64,000 nt of DNA from Pelotomaculum terephthalicicum JT (lineage in GTDB: Bacteria; Bacillota; Desulfotomaculia; Desulfotomaculales; Pelotomaculaceae). The notes beneath the pieces are model-generated. The model was not told where the DNA came from and searched no databases. It worked only from the letters and a program-made list of their open reading frames with translations. The DNA is taken from assembly GCF_022410535.1 (NCBI RefSeq), contig NZ_JAKNBL010000001.1, forward strand, positions 248,001-312,000. Reading direction: 5' to 3'. Positions 62,221 to 64,000 of this stretch are shown here, one piece after another (the stretch's first letter is position 1; every line of letters begins with the position of its first letter). The position numbers and the translations under genes were made by a program.

Positions 62221-63831
62221 TACTTTTTCACTATTATTAAGGCCGCTACCACCTGGCAAAACACCTGGTATCCGGCCCCTTATAACAACATTCCGGCCTT
62301 CAACAATAACCTTATCAACCAGTAAGCGAACTACATGTCGCTTTTCCTCGAAAGTCAGTTCTTGCAGCCTGCCGGCGAATTCATCCACAGCCTCTCTAAA
62401 AGCTAGTTGCTCTTCTTCCAGGAGTTGCTGACGGTGGGATTCTTCAATCAATTCCGCCAGTCGTTTTTCCATCCTCTCGACCCGCTCTTTAATCTCAATC
62501 AGAATCTTATCGCCCTCATCTTCAGGTATAATACCCTTTTGGTATCCACGAATAATTCGGGCGCGTTCCTCGCCAGCTGCATCAAGTTGCTGTCGCACTC
62601 CCACTATTTCTTCCTCTAATAGCTTTAAGTTTTCTCCAACACCTTGCTCCTTTAATTCCATAGCAAGCACTTGTGGGTTGGTCAGCCAACCCGATACTTT
62701 ATCCCATACGATTTTCTCCAACCGGTCAGCAGGCACGCTTGAAGACCGGCAACGTTCCACCCCAGTAATACCGGGACTTTTCGCCGTACAGACGTAATAT
62801 CTGTAATATTTTATGCTGTCTTTCACCCTGCTTCTTCTCGAAATACGGTTGCCGTGCATCGTATGGCCACATTCGGGAGCTCCGCACCGGACCAAACCAC
62901 TTAAAAGATACTGCTCGATTGACATACCCGGTTTTATTCGTCTCGCATCCCGCAGCCGGTACTGCACTTCCTCCCAGATCTGCCGCTCAACAATTAACGG
63001 AACCTGTACGGCACACCATTCTTCCCGAGGTCTTTTTTTACGTGAAACTTTTTCTTCCGGTGCGCGATAGCGGTTATTCTTAACTCCCGTTGAGTCTTCT
63101 ACCCGCAAATACAATGTACCGGTATAAGTTTCATTCGTGAGTATGCGACGCACAGTACCACGATGCCAGTATGCCTCTTTACTTTTGTCTCTCGGCCCTC
63201 TGGGAGGCGATATCTGCATGTCATTTAACCTGCGGGCGACTTCATAAGGGCCAACATACTGCCCCCGTCCGGCCTCCAGCACCCAGGAATACATCATGCA
63301 TACCACACGAGCCTCCTCCTGATTGACCCAAAGGGTATCTGTTTCTTTATCATAGCCATATCCATAGATACCGGGGCTATGCGTAAGCATTCCTTTCTCG
63401 GCTTTCTTCTTTTTACCATCACTGGTCCTCATTAATATTTTAGCTTTTTCAAATTCAGCAATAGAACCCCGGAGTTGGTAAAATAGCCTTCCATCGGGAG
63501 TGTCACGCCACTCGAAATTGATAAAATCAATCTTGACTCTAGCTTGTTCAATTTTTTCTGTGATAACCAATTGATTCATAAGTTTCCTGGCCAACCGGTC
63601 AGGATCAAAGCAGATGAAATAATCTACTCCACCTTGTTGGATTCGTTCCAGTATCAATGTAAGAGCAGGACGATTGAGAATTTCACCGGTAACATCGTCA
63701 CAAAAAACCTCCACCCGTTTACACCCAAGTTCACTAGCCCGCCGCCGACACCTTTCCTCCTGGACCTCCAGGCTGTACCCCTCCCGGGCTTGATCCTCTG
63801 TACTCACTCTGAGATAAATTACCGCAAGCAA
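62122..63831 (-). CDS. Large serine recombinase
   Basis: A 569-residue site-specific recombinase: resolvase domain with catalytic Ser10 in YLRVSTEDQ and FDPDRLARKLMNQL, recombinase domain with WHRGTVRRILTNETYTGTLY, zinc ribbon CGAPECGHTMHG with later CTAKSP and RCRSS, and a coiled-coil tail. The C-terminal 30 or so residues (GGPVDHRHTNGRDMDAIQ) are encoded by the host ATPase gene, so the integrase gene sits right at the junction. TTG 63831 follows GGGGGTGG. Such enzymes mobilise phages, skin-like and conjugative elements. Confidence 0.92.
   Translation of the reverse strand: MLAVIYLRVSTEDQAREGYSLEVQEERCRRRASELGCKRVEVFCDDVTGEILNRPALTLILERIQQGGVDYFICFDPDRLARKLMNQLVITEKIEQARVKIDFINFEWRDTPDGRLFYQLRGSIAEFEKAKILMRTSDGKKKKAEKGMLTHSPGIYGYGYDKETDTLWVNQEEARVVCMMYSWVLEAGRGQYVGPYEVARRLNDMQISPPRGPRDKSKEAYWHRGTVRRILTNETYTGTLYLRVEDSTGVKNNRYRAPEEKVSRKKRPREEWCAVQVPLIVERQIWEEVQYRLRDARRIKPGMSIEQYLLSGLVRCGAPECGHTMHGNRISRRSRVKDSIKYYRYYVCTAKSPGITGVERCRSSSVPADRLEKIVWDKVSGWLTNPQVLAMELKEQGVGENLKLLEEEIVGVRQQLDAAGEERARIIRGYQKGIIPEDEGDKILIEIKERVERMEKRLAELIEESHRQQLLEEEQLAFREAVDEFAGRLQELTFEEKRHVVRLLVDKVIVEGRNVVIRGRIPGVLPGGSGLNNSEKVLDNGNFTLRGGPVDHRHTNGRDMDAIQRVVVG
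62180..62215. other. Probable attachment-site junction (attL/attR) of the integrated element
   Basis: Host-gene similarity ends within GACGGGACCGCCCCGCAG and element-like sequence follows. Serine integrases cross over at a two-base core, which cannot be fixed from one junction. Confidence 0.5.
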
Positions 63832-63852
63832 TAAGCCACCCCCTTAGGATAT

Positions 63853-64000
63853 TTAACGACTTAGATTTCCAGATCGGGGTGTCTTTTTCCTGTTTGTAAT
63901 TCGCGAAAGAACATATCTAGTCGCTTGTTTGATTGCCTGTTCACGCTGTCCGGGCGTGCCCACGGCCTCAACTACTACACGCCAACTACTCTCACATACC
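63853..64000 (-). CDS. Partial small protein upstream of the serine recombinase
   Basis: An open frame runs from the window edge to a TAA at 63853: about 49 codons ending WRVVVEAVGTPGQREQAIKQ then ATRYVLSRITNRKKTPRSGN and LSR. The basic, helical sequence does not match a family I know. It ends about 20 bases before the recombinase start on the same strand, so both are probably in one operon of the element. Confidence 0.5.
   Translation of the reverse strand, partial: VCESSWRVVVEAVGTPGQREQAIKQATRYVLSRITNRKKTPRSGNLSR

Noticed and set aside
1-64000. CRISPR arrays, rRNA operons and classical defence systems
   Set aside because: No regularly spaced direct repeats with spacers, no rRNA sequence and no recognisable restriction, CBASS or retron genes were found; the toxin-antitoxin pairs are the only candidates.

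Overview
The window reads as a chromosomal segment of a Gram-positive, spore-forming, strictly anaerobic Firmicute, most likely in the Desulfotomaculum/Pelotomaculum group of the Peptococcaceae. This placement is inferred from gene content and style, not from a marker gene: a Spo0F-type regulator, a sporulation-type multi-PAS kinase, an EndoA/EndoAI pair, many TTG/GTG starts behind strong Shine-Dalgarno sites, and an ANTAR-regulated nitrogen cluster. One tRNA (Val, CAC) is present. There is no rRNA and no CRISPR array.

Layout. 1-8.7 kb: a divergent nucleotide-cyclase-like gene cut by the window edge, a multi-PAS/GAF histidine kinase, small membrane and phage-remnant genes, an orphan HicB with a clear operator, tRNA-Val, a DUF1015 protein and a MazG-like pyrophosphohydrolase. 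8.8-20 kb: hpt-guaA purine genes, a sodium:solute symporter, an orphan PAAR-like (DUF4280) protein, two c-di-GMP genes (HD-GYP and YcgR/PilZ), a membrane-anchored PilZ protein, a zinc-ribbon protein and a cold-shock protein. 18.4-24.4 kb: a glycosyltransferase and two ECF sigma/anti-sigma pairs, one of them followed by an ABC exporter. 25-32.8 kb: mazEF, an FtsA-like ATPase with C-terminal beta-grasp repeats, tsaE-tsaB-rimI, spo0F, an amidohydrolase, ndoAI-ndoA and a solitary ilvN. 33-36 kb: a Crp/Fnr regulator, then glnB, a small Cys-rich gene and amtB. 36.2-41.3 kb: a decaying accessory stretch with a broken S-layer protein gene, phd/relE, a GIY-YIG gene between inverted repeats and a frameshifted MalT-like regulator. 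41.6-47.2 kb: a lipoylation module (stand-alone lipoyl domain, LipA, LipB, Lpd), a MITE-like element, a tiny winged-helix gene, vapBC and a methyltransferase. 47.4-61.7 kb: a nitrogen-assimilation block on the minus strand. 61.9-64 kb: a large serine recombinase sitting inside an interrupted ATPase gene.

The most interesting system is the nitrogen regulon. Seven leaders (before glnB, amtB, gltB, three glnA-type genes and one response regulator) each show two small hairpins with six-base loops carrying G at loop position 4, and the second hairpin overlaps the 5' arm of an intrinsic terminator. This is the arrangement recognised by ANTAR antiterminators, and two ANTAR response regulators are encoded inside the same block. 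One of them carries Glu where the phospho-acceptor Asp should be. The third glutamine synthetase homologue, next to the other regulator, has lost three metal-ligand residues and looks like a pseudoenzyme. Together these suggest an RNA-based nitrogen switch with a possible GS-derived sensor; this interpretation is inference.
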